Positions 26,365 to 33,032 are shown, counted from the first letter of the stretch. The stretch: 64,000 bases of DNA from Megasphaera elsdenii (GCF_020539865.1 NZ_JAJBQV010000001.1:135842-199841); one strand, 5' to 3'. Numbers and translations: made by a program. Notes: generated from the letters alone by a model not told the origin.

Positions 26365-26625
26365 ATGATCCGAAAAGAGGTCGTCATCCAATTTTTCCGG
26401 GATAGTTGGAAATTTTGGCTTTCTGTGTGCCTGGCTGTCGTGCTTTTCGCTATAGCCTTGACAGTTTATATGTACAAAGAAGAAAAGCGCGTCACAGAGT
26501 CGCTGACTGTGAAATATGAGGATTCGACCAATTCCGAGAAAATGAAGAAGGCTTTGGGCATCGATTCTGGCACGTCTCGGGAAATCACGAGAGAAATCGA
26601 GCGGATCCACGACGGTGATGTGTAG
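26365..26625 (+). CDS. Small single-pass membrane protein
   Basis: An 86-residue protein with one membrane helix (FWLSVCLAVVLFAIALTVYM) and a charged soluble tail (ESLTVKYEDSTNSEKMKKAL). It starts 12 bases after the lysin stop and has no strong ribosome site. It is the last gene of the late operon before the accessory island. The function is unknown. A lysis regulator or superinfection-related membrane protein is possible. Confidence 0.55.
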   Translation: MIRKEVVIQFFRDSWKFWLSVCLAVVLFAIALTVYMYKEEKRVTESLTVKYEDSTNSEKMKKALGIDSGTSREITREIERIHDGDV

Positions 26626-26632
26626 CAGGGCA

Positions 26633-26661
26633 TTGCAAATTTTCATTGATTATGCTATAAT
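26633..26661 (+). promoter_or_regulatory. Promoter for the CRISPR-repeat-like RNA
   Basis: -35 TTGCAA (26633-26638), a 17-bp spacer and -10 TATAAT (26656-26661) with extended -10 TG at 26653-26654. The expected start, about 26668, is at the first base of the first CRISPR-like repeat. Confidence 0.8.
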
Positions 26662-26668
26662 ACATTTA

Positions 26669-26744
26669 ATCACCTGCCGAATAGGCAGCTTAGAAAGTAG
26701 TTATTTTCTGATGACATTTACCTGCCGCGTAGGCAGCTTAGAAA
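26669..26744 (+). repeat. Two type I-F-like CRISPR repeats with 20-bp spacer
   Basis: Repeat 1 is 26669-26696 and repeat 2 is 26717-26744. From the CTGCC stem to the last AAA, 21 of 23 bases are identical; the two differences are both in the loop. The 5' five bases of the classical I-F repeat are not well kept. Confidence 0.85.
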
Positions 26745-26776
26745 ATATTCAAATCATGAGATAGCTGCTTTCTATA

Positions 26777-26809
26777 GACCGACAGCAATAAGCTGCCGGT
26801 CTTTTTTTT
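26777..26809 (+). terminator. Intrinsic terminator of the small RNA
   Basis: A 10-bp stem (26777-26786 with 26792-26801, one A-C mismatch), loop AATAA, then eight T at 26802-26809. Confidence 0.85.
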
Positions 26810-26822
26810 GTTTGTAAAAAAT

Positions 26823-26870
26823 AATGCTAGCATTACCCATAAAAAGTCTTGACTATACAATGCTAGCAGT
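26823..26870. promoter_or_regulatory. Duplicated operator TGCTAGCA
   Basis: A perfect 12-bp palindrome AATGCTAGCATT at 26823-26834, and a second copy AATGCTAGCAGT at 26859-26870. The centres are 36 bp apart and straddle the -35 box of the following promoter. The spacing and palindromes suggest cooperative binding by a repressor, most simply the ribbon-helix-helix protein of the same operon. Confidence 0.65.
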
Positions 26871-26877
26871 GTATAAT
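26849..26877 (+). promoter_or_regulatory. Promoter of accessory operon
   Basis: -35 TTGACT (26849-26854), 17 bp, -10 TATAAT (26872-26877). One operator copy lies upstream of the -35 box and one lies inside the spacer, so a bound repressor would block it. Confidence 0.85.
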
Positions 26878-26916
26878 ATAGACAGAAAGAGAGATAAGAA
26901 TAAGGAGGCAATCAAA

Positions 26917-27963
26917 ATGAAAAAAGCTGATGTCGAAAAGAAAATGACAGCAATCAAGGAAGCAGTAGAAAAGAGATACCCCGGTGTAATGGCTGATGTC
27001 AAATTGAATGAATGGCAGAAAAGCGGCTATCACCGCCTTTACATCGACCTCGATTGCAAGGCCGATGTAAATGGGACGGCGCGCGAATTTGTTGCAAGAT
27101 TTGGCTTCATTAATTTAGAAACAAATAGATACAGCGCAAAAAATGCTTACAACATGAAAGCTGTAAGCGCAGAAGAAATCACAGAAGCCAAGATGCTCAG
27201 TGAGTACGCTTCTGCGTACAAGGAAGCTGAAAAAGACGATAGACGCTACACAGCAAATTCTGGTTATCGTGAAGTATTTCAGCTTAGCGAAGAAGAACTC
27301 GAAAACGGCATCTCAGCGAAAGAGATGCTTGATAAGAGCTTCGAGAACGGAGTGAGCGTCGAAAATATTGATACATGCTGGCTTGTCATTGATTCAGAAG
27401 TCGTGACGGAAGACAGCACATTTATCGGCAGTACGGGAGAAAAAGAAATTATTGAAGTGAATGGAGATAAATATATCGTACTCAGGAAATACGGGAAAAG
27501 CCTTATTACGGGCGTGGCCGTCAAGGTTGGCGATCATTTCGACCCATTTGGCGCAGTAGATAAGTATCGCATCGTCTGGGAAAACGGAAAGATTACGTTG
27601 CTGGAACCTTGGGGCGAAAAAATATGGCGCGCACCGAATCAGAAGAAAATAGACCAGCCGGAAGCACCAGCAAAAGTTATAGAAGATGAAAAAATCGGAA
27701 GTTATGATGGGCGCATTGTAACTATAAGCCCGTCGGATGGTAAGTACTCCGTCGAAGATAACGGAAAATACACCGGCGACTATGGCCGTGATTTCGATGA
27801 CGGCGTATACGAAGCAGCTATGTACCTTTACGACTGGCTCGTAGCAGGGAAAGCAGTTAAGGTGGCAAACGACGAAGCCCTTAATTACATCATCGATGCA
27901 GCAGATGGCATGGACATAAAAATCGTCACAAACGATGATGGCTCAATCAAAAAGGAGGATTGA
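26917..27963 (+). CDS. Unknown accessory protein, anti-CRISPR candidate
   Basis: A 348-residue protein. ATG at 26917 follows TAAGGAGG with 8 bases of spacing; an upstream in-frame start at 26824 precedes the promoter and is rejected. It is acidic with no membrane segment. The N-terminal part (EKRYPGVMADVKLNEWQKSG) looks like a small alpha/beta fold. The C-terminal part repeats an SYDGRIVTISPSDGKYSVED-type beta unit. I do not recognise a family. It is read from its own strong promoter at the end of the late arm, next to a I-F-repeat-like RNA and upstream of a ribbon-helix-helix gene, a layout seen for acr-aca operons. Confidence 0.7.
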   Translation: MKKADVEKKMTAIKEAVEKRYPGVMADVKLNEWQKSGYHRLYIDLDCKADVNGTAREFVARFGFINLETNRYSAKNAYNMKAVSAEEITEAKMLSEYASAYKEAEKDDRRYTANSGYREVFQLSEEELENGISAKEMLDKSFENGVSVENIDTCWLVIDSEVVTEDSTFIGSTGEKEIIEVNGDKYIVLRKYGKSLITGVAVKVGDHFDPFGAVDKYRIVWENGKITLLEPWGEKIWRAPNQKKIDQPEAPAKVIEDEKIGSYDGRIVTISPSDGKYSVEDNGKYTGDYGRDFDDGVYEAAMYLYDWLVAGKAVKVANDEALNYIIDAADGMDIKIVTNDDGSIKKED

Positions 27964-27965
27964 AA

Positions 27966-28574
27966 ATGAAAACGTCAGAATCAAAAATCCGTGCAAATAC
28001 ACGGTACAACAAAAAGGCGTACGACCAATTGGCCATACGCTTGCCTAAGGGCGAACGTGAACGCTTCGCAGCATACGCAGAAGGAAAAGGGCTGTCGCTG
28101 GCGGAATACGTGCGCCGTGCATGTTATGAATTTTCGGGGAAGGGCTTCGTTTCCGTTGCGTATGCGGGATGGAGTGTAAGCGTCTCTGGCGGCTGGATCG
28201 TCGCCGAGAGGATAGATAATAGTGAAGAGGAGTGGCTGGCTGCACCAGCAACAGCGAGCCGGCTGGCAAAGTTAGCAGAGATTGCAAAAGAGTGGTCAGA
28301 GACTTCTTCCACAAGAACTGAACTGGCACTCGAAGCACTCAAGGAGTGGAACCCTATTAGGCATACAGCCCGTCCGGGCTTCACATCGTATCGTGACGAG
28401 GATGGAACAGCATACTTCGAAGATGAAATATGCCGGTTCAAGACGAAGGAGCTCGTCACCACCTACCTCGTCGGAGCTGATGAGGGCGAGTATTATTACT
28501 TCCGTGACGGACTCGGCGCAGACCCCGTTGACCTGCTTGATTTCGTAGTTTGCGAGCCGGAGCCACAAAAGTAA
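27966..28574 (+). CDS. Ribbon-helix-helix regulator, Aca-like candidate
   Basis: A 202-residue protein. ATG at 27966 follows AAAGGAGG with 7 bases of spacing. Residues 5-55 form an Arc/CopG-like ribbon-helix-helix domain (YDQLAIRLPKGERERFAAYA, then LSLAEYVRRAC). The remaining 145 residues are an uncharacterised alpha/beta domain with many Tyr and acidic residues. It follows the unknown 348-residue gene with its stop and start nearly touching and ends at a strong terminator. By analogy with anti-CRISPR-associated repressors it may bind the duplicated TGCTAGCA operator and limit its own operon. That link is inferred. Confidence 0.68.
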   Translation: MKTSESKIRANTRYNKKAYDQLAIRLPKGERERFAAYAEGKGLSLAEYVRRACYEFSGKGFVSVAYAGWSVSVSGGWIVAERIDNSEEEWLAAPATASRLAKLAEIAKEWSETSSTRTELALEALKEWNPIRHTARPGFTSYRDEDGTAYFEDEICRFKTKELVTTYLVGADEGEYYYFRDGLGADPVDLLDFVVCEPEPQK

Positions 28575-28599
28575 CATTTTTAGTTACATCTAAAACGAA

Positions 28600-28641
28600 A
28601 AAGAAAACCAGCTGAATGTAGATATTCAGCTGGTTTTCTTT
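28600..28641 (+). terminator. Bidirectional intrinsic terminator of accessory operon
   Basis: A perfect 18-bp inverted repeat (28600-28617 with 28624-28641) with a 6-base loop, A-rich on the left and T-rich on the right, so it can act in both directions. Confidence 0.9.
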
Positions 28642-29121
28642 GTATTCGTATAGCATACTAGCTCGTACCTATATATTTACAATATATACCAGTCCTGTCT
28701 TGTGTGATACTTAGCCTTTTATAATTCCGCTACAGGCTACAATCGTTTTTAATCTATCCGCCGTATCTTCCGCCACCGTAGTGAACCTGCTGAATAAATG
28801 CATATAGGTGGATAGATAAAGATTCAAGGTTATATTCGTGATAACAGGCTTATTATAGCTAATTAATGAACACGCATAGCGTGGGGTAGCGTTGCATATT
28901 TTATTACTTCCGATAACGTTAAATTATCGTAAGTAATAAAATATGCGTTTATATAGTCCTATATACTTGTATTATCGTTAGCGTATTTACGCCATTTATT
29001 GAGTAATTACTTGATTTTATTTACATATGCTTTTATATGTTTTTATGCGTCTTTTCCGCAAACAGGGCGGAAAAAAGGACGGAAGTTTTGAGGACGTATA
29101 TGGTTATGGTAATGATAAAAT
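28642..29121. other. AT-rich gene-free junction between the two phages
   Basis: About 480 bp without a supportable gene on either strand. It separates the convergent late operons of phages A and B and is flanked by terminators of both. It contains a long inverted repeat (28894-28946). It is the natural place to look for attachment sites, but with neither outer phage end in view no core could be identified. Confidence 0.6.
28894..28946. repeat. 53-bp near-perfect inverted repeat
   Basis: 23-bp arms (28894-28916 and 28924-28946) with a single mismatch and a 7-base centre. There is no T-run, so it is unlikely to be a simple terminator. It could be a recombination site, a replication structure or a dimer-type binding site. 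Confidence 0.9.
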
Positions 29122-29153
29122 AAAGGCACTCACATTATAACGTGAGTGCCTTT
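29122..29153 (-). terminator. Terminator at end of phage B late operon
   Basis: A perfect 12-bp stem (29122-29133 with 29142-29153). On the - strand it is followed by TATTTTATC. It lies just past the last lysis gene of phage B. Confidence 0.8.
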
Positions 29154-29156
29154 GAT

Positions 29157-29618
29157 TTATTTTGCGACCAATCCTACGGCAAGGATTCCGGCAGCTATGG
29201 CCCAGGTGTCACGCTGCCGTTTTAGCCTGGACTGCTTTTTCGTCATCTCATTTATTTGACTGGTCAACGTCTGCAAGGATTCGCTCTGCTTCTGCAAGTC
29301 GTTGTTGGCTTGCGTCAATGAGCCGTTGGCTGTCTGCAACGAGTTCTTGGTTTTCAGCAGCTGTTCGTTGGCCGCTGCTAATTGTGTCTGTAACGTCGTC
29401 GAGTTGCTGCTCAGCTTGTCTAATTTGCTCTGTAGCTCTGCTAATGTTGTCTCTTGCTCTTTTATTATCGTCTGTAGTTGACTGTACTGTTCGTTCGACA
29501 TTACGATTTTCCCGGACGGACTGTTTGTCGTAGTGTCGGCACACCAGCCAGCTGCCGGCAGCAGCAATAATAAGCAGCAGGATACAAGCAACAATAAGTG
29601 TTTTATTTTGTTCGGCAA
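29157..29618 (-). CDS. Overlapping secreted coiled-coil protein, outer-spanin-like (phage B)
   Basis: A 153-residue protein. The TTG start follows AGAGGAGG with 9 bases of spacing. It has a signal peptide (HLLLLVSCCLLLLLPAAGWC, cleavage likely after CA), a long coiled coil (QLQTIIKEQETTLAELQSKL) and a C-terminal hydrophobic end (WAIAAGILAVGLVAK). It is clearly homologous to the phage A protein at 24583-25041 and lies in the +1 frame of the spanin-like gene, overlapping it by 371 bases. No lipobox is present, so it differs from classical Rz1 lipoproteins. Confidence 0.7.
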   Translation of the reverse strand: MPNKIKHLLLLVSCCLLLLLPAAGWCADTTTNSPSGKIVMSNEQYSQLQTIIKEQETTLAELQSKLDKLSSNSTTLQTQLAAANEQLLKTKNSLQTANGSLTQANNDLQKQSESLQTLTSQINEMTKKQSRLKRQRDTWAIAAGILAVGLVAK

Positions 29619-29652
29619 TGGCTTTGACCTCCTCTTTTCGCGGCAGATACAA
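29248..29652 (-). CDS. Inner-membrane spanin-like protein (Rz-like, phage B)
   Basis: About 134 residues. The GTG at 29661 shares its first base with the AGGAGG site and so cannot use it, whereas the TTG at 29652 has 8 bases of spacing. This settles the start for both phage copies. It has a membrane helix (TLIVACILLLIIAAAGSWLV) and a coiled coil (ATEQIRQAEQQLDDVTDT). It aligns along its length with the phage A protein, including DDNKRARDNI versus DDNQRARENI. It is likely an i-spanin that works with the overlapping gene after lysin action. Confidence 0.72.
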   Translation of the reverse strand: MYLPRKEEVKAIAEQNKTLIVACILLLIIAAAGSWLVCRHYDKQSVRENRNVERTVQSTTDDNKRARDNISRATEQIRQAEQQLDDVTDTISSGQRTAAENQELVADSQRLIDASQQRLAEAERILADVDQSNK

Positions 29653-29664
29653 TAAGATCACCTC

Positions 29665-30261
29665 CTATTTATACCATTCGTTCATGTCTAAGTCATCGTT
29701 CCAGCCGTCGATCCGGCCCGTATTCGTGTACTGCCAGCCGGCCAGCGGCAGGCTGCAAACTTCGCCGTAATCGCAGGTAGAATTGTACTGGTTGTACCAA
29801 ATCGGGACGTAGTCAGCAAGCTCATTGGTGGCGATATAATCCCGCAATGCGTAATAGCCGGCATAAATCCCAGCAGCCTGTCCGGCAGCATTTAATTCAG
29901 AGATGAAGGCGGAACAACGACCCGTTGGATCATCTACGCCCGTCAGCCAATCAACCCGAGACGGCAGGCTTTTCGGGTCGTCTTCGATGTCATACCAAAT
30001 ACCGAGAGGCGGCGTTTCTCCGCCGAGCAGGTTAAGCATTTCTTGCGCTTCGCAACGGGCATCGTCCGGAGTCCATGCGTGGGTATAGCAGTAGACGCCC
30101 CAGGGCAGGCCATGCTGCCGACATTCTGCGATGAAATCGTACACGCAGTTTGTCGGTTTCGTCCCGTTGAGTGCTTTGATGATGACGCCTTTGACGCCTG
30201 CTGCGACGAGGTCGTCAAAGTTAATTCTTTCTTGCCAATCGGAAATATCAACTACTTTCAT
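29665..30261 (-). CDS. GH25 muramidase endolysin (phage B)
   Basis: A 198-residue protein. ATG at 30261 follows AGGAGGCGTACAT. GH25 features are VVDISDWQERINF, GVYCYTHAW, the catalytic DxE in GIWYDIEDD and LAGWQYTNTG near the end. It performs the same role as the phage A lysin but the sequence is well diverged. It lies between the Tad2-like gene and the spanin-like pair. Confidence 0.9.
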   Translation of the reverse strand: MKVVDISDWQERINFDDLVAAGVKGVIIKALNGTKPTNCVYDFIAECRQHGLPWGVYCYTHAWTPDDARCEAQEMLNLLGGETPPLGIWYDIEDDPKSLPSRVDWLTGVDDPTGRCSAFISELNAAGQAAGIYAGYYALRDYIATNELADYVPIWYNQYNSTCDYGEVCSLPLAGWQYTNTGRIDGWNDDLDMNEWYK

Positions 30262-30272
30262 ATGTACGCCTC

Positions 30273-30716
30273 CTATTCTACGATGTACCAATCATCACTA
30301 AGCATATCCGCCTGGCTAGCAAGCCAACCAAGCTGCACGCCCTGATTGCCCACAAAAGCAATGGCCTTATTGCCCATGGTATTGTGATCTACATTGATTC
30401 CGTCCCCCTTGGCGTTAATGTAGCTGACGCTAGTAGCCAATTCGATGTATTGCCCCTTTCCGTTCCAGTTAGACCGTGCGCAGCGTTCACCATTCTTTAC
30501 TGCTTGGATAGCTTCGCCGAAAGTCATGCCAGTCGTTTTTACTTCTTCGTATGTCCTTTTGAAAATATCCGGTTTGCAAGGGTACTGTTCCCCCTTAACG
30601 CCGGTAATGACGTAATCACCAGCGGAGGCTTTCATGTCCCCTTCGAGTGTGTGGATTATTTTTTCTTCGTTGGTTCGGTATGCTTCAATAATGACAGGCT
30701 TTTTGCGATATTTCAT
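30273..30716 (-). CDS. Tad2-like (DUF2829) anti-Thoeris protein with N-terminal PGDYG-like domain
   Basis: A 147-residue protein. ATG at 30716 is better spaced from AGGAGG than ATG at 30722. Residues 1-60 ([29 protein letters not shown]) match a small domain common in phage proteins. Residues about 63-147 show the DUF2829 pattern: [21 protein letters not shown] at the start and the [17 protein letters not shown] end. DUF2829 includes Tad2, which sequesters the cyclic ADP-ribose-type signal of Thoeris defence. Activity here is inferred from family. It sits in the lysis cassette, an odd place for an early-acting anti-defence protein. Confidence 0.75.
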   Translation of the reverse strand: MKYRKKPVIIEAYRTNEEKIIHTLEGDMKASAGDYVITGVKGEQYPCKPDIFKRTYEEVKTTGMTFGEAIQAVKNGERCARSNWNGKGQYIELATSVSYINAKGDGINVDHNTMGNKAIAFVGNQGVQLGWLASQADMLSDDWYIVE

Positions 30717-30728
30717 GTACATGTCCTC

Positions 30729-30950
30729 CTAGTCTTTTACGCAGTAATTTTCCCATTTCTTGTATACGTCGACATAAGTTTCGCCTTTATCGCCATTGTG
30801 CGTGACTTCGTAGTACATGCCATCTGACACCGTCGTACTTACTAAGCACTTCCAGTTCTGTAAAGTCTTGGCAAACCAGACGACGAAAACGTCATCCATC
30901 GTGATTCTTTTTCCATCAGTAACATCTACATGGTCATTAAAATAATTCAT
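30729..30950 (-). CDS. DUF6275-like small phage protein
   Basis: A 73-residue protein from the ATG at 30950; an alternative start at 30977 would overlap the holin-like gene. The sequence DGKRITMDDVFVVWFAKTLQ, CLVSTTVSDGMYYEVTHNGD and YVDVYKKWENYCVKD matches the small DUF6275 family found in Firmicutes phages. The function is unknown. It lies within the lysis cassette. Confidence 0.72.
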   Translation of the reverse strand: MNYFNDHVDVTDGKRITMDDVFVVWFAKTLQNWKCLVSTTVSDGMYYEVTHNGDKGETYVDVYKKWENYCVKD

Positions 30951-30960
30951 GATAATTCTT

Positions 30961-31284
30961 CTAGCTTTTTCCTGCATCCTTCTTGACCTCCTGTCTTAAT
31001 GGCATAGCTCCTACTGGCGAGTTATACCGCGAATCCATACCGTACTTTGTCCAGGCCGCTTTTGCCAAGCCCACGATACCGGCCAAACCGCCGGCCACGG
31101 CAGAGACGCCGGACCAGCAACTCATGAGTTCAAATTTTGTGCCGTGTAAGGCATTTGACCAGTACCCGTAAAGCCAGCTACATAAAATCAGGCAAAGAAA
31201 AATCATCATGATGACGGACAACATGATGACTAAGGCCAGCCAATTTTTCTCTGCCCAATGTCCAAATTGGACAATCTTTTTCAT
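30961..31284 (-). CDS. Holin-like two-helix membrane protein (phage B)
   Basis: A 107-residue protein starting at ATG 31284 behind AGGAGGG. Two helices (LALVIMLSVIMMIFLCLILC and SAVAGGLAGIVGLAKAAW) flank HGTKFELMSCWSG. It is homologous to 25427-25756 of phage A. The first codons (KKIVQFGHW) contain the palindrome TGTCCAAATTGGACA at the DNA level; the phage A homologue encodes similar residues without that palindrome. Confidence 0.62.
   Translation of the reverse strand: MKKIVQFGHWAEKNWLALVIMLSVIMMIFLCLILCSWLYGYWSNALHGTKFELMSCWSGVSAVAGGLAGIVGLAKAAWTKYGMDSRYNSPVGAMPLRQEVKKDAGKS
31259..31273. promoter_or_regulatory. Candidate parS-like palindrome, copy 1
   Basis: TGTCCAAATTGGACA, perfect 7-bp arms around a single central base, located in the 5' end of the holin-like gene. 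Two other copies occur at 40682-40696 and 58994-59008. Confidence 0.6.
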
Positions 31285-31294
31285 AGCATCCCTC

Positions 31295-31534
31295 CTAATG
31301 CCGAAAATAATCAACAATGAAAGATATAATGCCGCCAATAATGCCAGCGATGACATACATCGAATTGATGCGATGATGTGCCGAGCGGCCGCGCTGATCT
31401 GCGATAATCGCCAGCTCTTTTGTAGCTTGGAATTGTTCTTCCAACTTTTTCACCGTATCGAGCGCTTGCTTTGATTGCGCTTCTAGTCGACTCATCCGCT
31501 CCAGGACTTCTGTTTGAAAATCATGTTCACTCAT
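31295..31534 (-). CDS. XhlA-like holin accessory protein
   Basis: A 79-residue protein with an N-terminal coiled coil (VLERMSRLEAQSKQALDTVK) and a C-terminal membrane helix (MYVIAGIIGGIISFIVDYF) ending in RH. This is the layout of XhlA/BhlA-type proteins that work with holins and lysins. Its start overlaps the stop of the 52-residue gene upstream (TTATGA). Confidence 0.68.
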   Translation of the reverse strand: MSEHDFQTEVLERMSRLEAQSKQALDTVKKLEEQFQATKELAIIADQRGRSAHHRINSMYVIAGIIGGIISFIVDYFRH

Positions 31535-31689
31535 AACGCTCCCTCTATTTGTCTCTTTAATGTGTCTGCGCTTTTTAATGCGTTTTTTATCGACTGGCTT
31601 AGTTCGACGCTCATTGCCAATTCAGTAATTGCTTTGTTTTGTATGGCTATAATTTCTTCTTGCGCTTCTATAATTTCAGCTGTTGTCAT
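31531..31689 (-). CDS. Small 52-residue coiled-coil protein
   Basis: A 52-residue frame from ATG 31689 with GGAG at 8-base spacing, ending in a TGA that overlaps the next start. It is Ala/Ile/Glu-rich and helical (TTAEIIEAQEEIIAIQNKAI, QSIKNALKSADTLKRQIEG). Coupling at both ends (14-base overlap upstream, ATGA downstream) supports a real gene. The function is unknown. Confidence 0.65.
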   Translation of the reverse strand: MTTAEIIEAQEEIIAIQNKAITELAMSVELSQSIKNALKSADTLKRQIEGAL

Positions 31690-31909
31690 TTGCTTTCTCC
31701 AACTCCGCCTTTAAGTCATTGATTTTTTTGCGGGTCGCTTCGCGATCAGCAATTAGTTTGGCTGCATCGTAAGGGTCTTTACTTCCATTCAGTCTGGCTT
31801 CGTAAATTTTAATAATACGATAATCACCTATTTCTGAGGTGTTGCTTGACAGGCTCGATTGGAGCTTTTGAATTTCAGTTTGTAATAATTCTCTTTCGTC
31901 ATTTGTCAT
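31676..31909 (-). CDS. Small helical protein downstream of the reverse transcriptase
   Basis: A 77-residue, highly charged helical protein (ERELLQTEIQKLQSSLSSNT, then REATRKKINDLKAELEKAND). It overlaps the reverse transcriptase stop by 11 bases and the next small gene by 14 bases. No family is recognised. It may be a lysis- or tail-related accessory protein. Membership in the retroelement is not supported. Confidence 0.6.
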   Translation of the reverse strand: MTNDERELLQTEIQKLQSSLSSNTSEIGDYRIIKIYEARLNGSKDPYDAAKLIADREATRKKINDLKAELEKANDNS

Positions 31910-33032
31910 TTTTCATCAACTCCTTATATAACTTGTCCATATCCCTGAGCGTCCGATGTGCATGATACCACTTCTTATCACCGCGCCACGACTTATACTG
32001 CACCCACGCTTGCTTCTCGGTTAACTCTCCCGTCTCAACAAGCTGTTTGATTTTCTTTATCCGCCGTCTTTCACGCTTCACAGCGTCGCGTGGAATCTTG
32101 CGGATGATTTTGCCAGTATCGGTCAATATATAGCGCGTCTTTAGCCAGGTAAATCCATGGGATATTTTTACTATCTGCGTTTTCTTCTTGTTGATAGTAA
32201 TGCCCAACTGGCCGGCAATTGTTTCAATTTCTTTCAGCAGGCGTTTTAGGTACTCTTTATCCGGGTGGATGATAATCCTATCGTCCATGTATGCGTCATA
32301 GCAGCGGATACCCTTTACTGTCTTGCAGTAGTTATCAATTAGCGTCGGATAGAATACGCCAATGATCTGCGAAATCTGTGAGCCAATGCTGATAGATTTC
32401 CGCATGTATCGTCTGCCAGTCAGAAGTTCTTTGCTGATATGTTGGTATTCAAGCGAATTGAACACTTCCTTCTCAATGTCTTTGTTGTTGGTGTAAGAAA
32501 CATCGACTTCGTACGTTTTAAATATCTTTTGTAGGATGCTTATGATGATACTATCAGGAATCTTTTCTGCTACCAGCCTGAGCGCGGTATCATGCCGGAT
32601 ATTGTCGAAGTACTTACGGAAATCAATCAATAAAATATATCCGTCCGTTCCGTATCTTCGGTAGTGCCATCGCAGATGCTCTTCGAACCGCCTGCGTGTG
32701 AACGAAATCCCTTTTCCTTTTAAGCTGGCGCCATTATCATAAATCAAATACCTCCTGAGTGCCGGAATAAGGACTTCGTCTGTCAGCACATGCTGTAAAA
32801 CAGCATCTCGTGGCGTCATCGCATGTATGATTCGCTCGTGGCCATTCTCATGGATGCGGAATTTCCCGCCTTGGTCCGGCTGGTATGTCCCAGTCAGTAC
32901 ATCTTTCTGTAAATTGGATACCTCGGTCAGCCGATTGAGTAGGAAGCGCTGTGCGTTTTGTTTCCAGCCAGATGAGCGTTCCAAGCGGCATGTGCCACGG
33001 ATGAATGCATCTGCATCAATGTTTCTTGTCAT
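31899..33032 (-). CDS. Diversity-generating retroelement reverse transcriptase
   Basis: A 377-residue protein. Reverse transcriptase motifs are LLIDFRKYFDNI (about 134-145), the retroelement-specific SIGSQISQ (215-222) in place of the group II QGxxxSP, and the catalytic YMDD (248-251), then a thumb region with GITINKKKTQIV. Together with the adjacent template repeat, Avd-like gene and variable repeat it forms a BPP-1-type cassette. The enzyme copies the template RNA with adenine errors and the cDNA replaces the variable repeat in the fibre gene. Confidence 0.95.
   Translation of the reverse strand: MTRNIDADAFIRGTCRLERSSGWKQNAQRFLLNRLTEVSNLQKDVLTGTYQPDQGGKFRIHENGHERIIHAMTPRDAVLQHVLTDEVLIPALRRYLIYDNGASLKGKGISFTRRRFEEHLRWHYRRYGTDGYILLIDFRKYFDNIRHDTALRLVAEKIPDSIIISILQKIFKTYEVDVSYTNNKDIEKEVFNSLEYQHISKELLTGRRYMRKSISIGSQISQIIGVFYPTLIDNYCKTVKGIRCYDAYMDDRIIIHPDKEYLKRLLKEIETIAGQLGITINKKKTQIVKISHGFTWLKTRYILTDTGKIIRKIPRDAVKRERRRIKKIKQLVETGELTEKQAWVQYKSWRGDKKWYHAHRTLRDMDKLYKELMKNDK

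Larger units (their letters stand above)
26668..26809 (+). ncRNA. Candidate small RNA with two type I-F CRISPR-repeat-like hairpins (RNA anti-CRISPR-like)
   Basis: An RNA of about 140 bases is bounded by a strong promoter and an intrinsic terminator and contains no convincing open frame. It carries two 28-base repeats, each with the stem CTGCC/GGCAG, a 5-base loop (GAATA, then GCGTA) and the 3' handle CTTAGAAA. This is the Cas6f (Csy4) hairpin and crRNA handle of type I-F repeats. The start-to-start spacing is 48 bases, so the spacer is only 20 bases instead of the usual 32, and no cas genes are present. Phage-borne solitary repeats of this kind are known as Racr RNAs that divert Cas proteins. 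That role here is inferred. Confidence 0.72.

Noticed and set aside
26669..26744. A true CRISPR array
   Set aside because: Only two repeats, a 20-base spacer rather than about 32, and no cas genes or leader. Treated instead as an RNA anti-CRISPR-like element.
28642..29121. tRNA or attachment core at the phage junction
   Set aside because: No cloverleaf or tRNA 3' end and no direct repeat with another part of the window could be found by eye.
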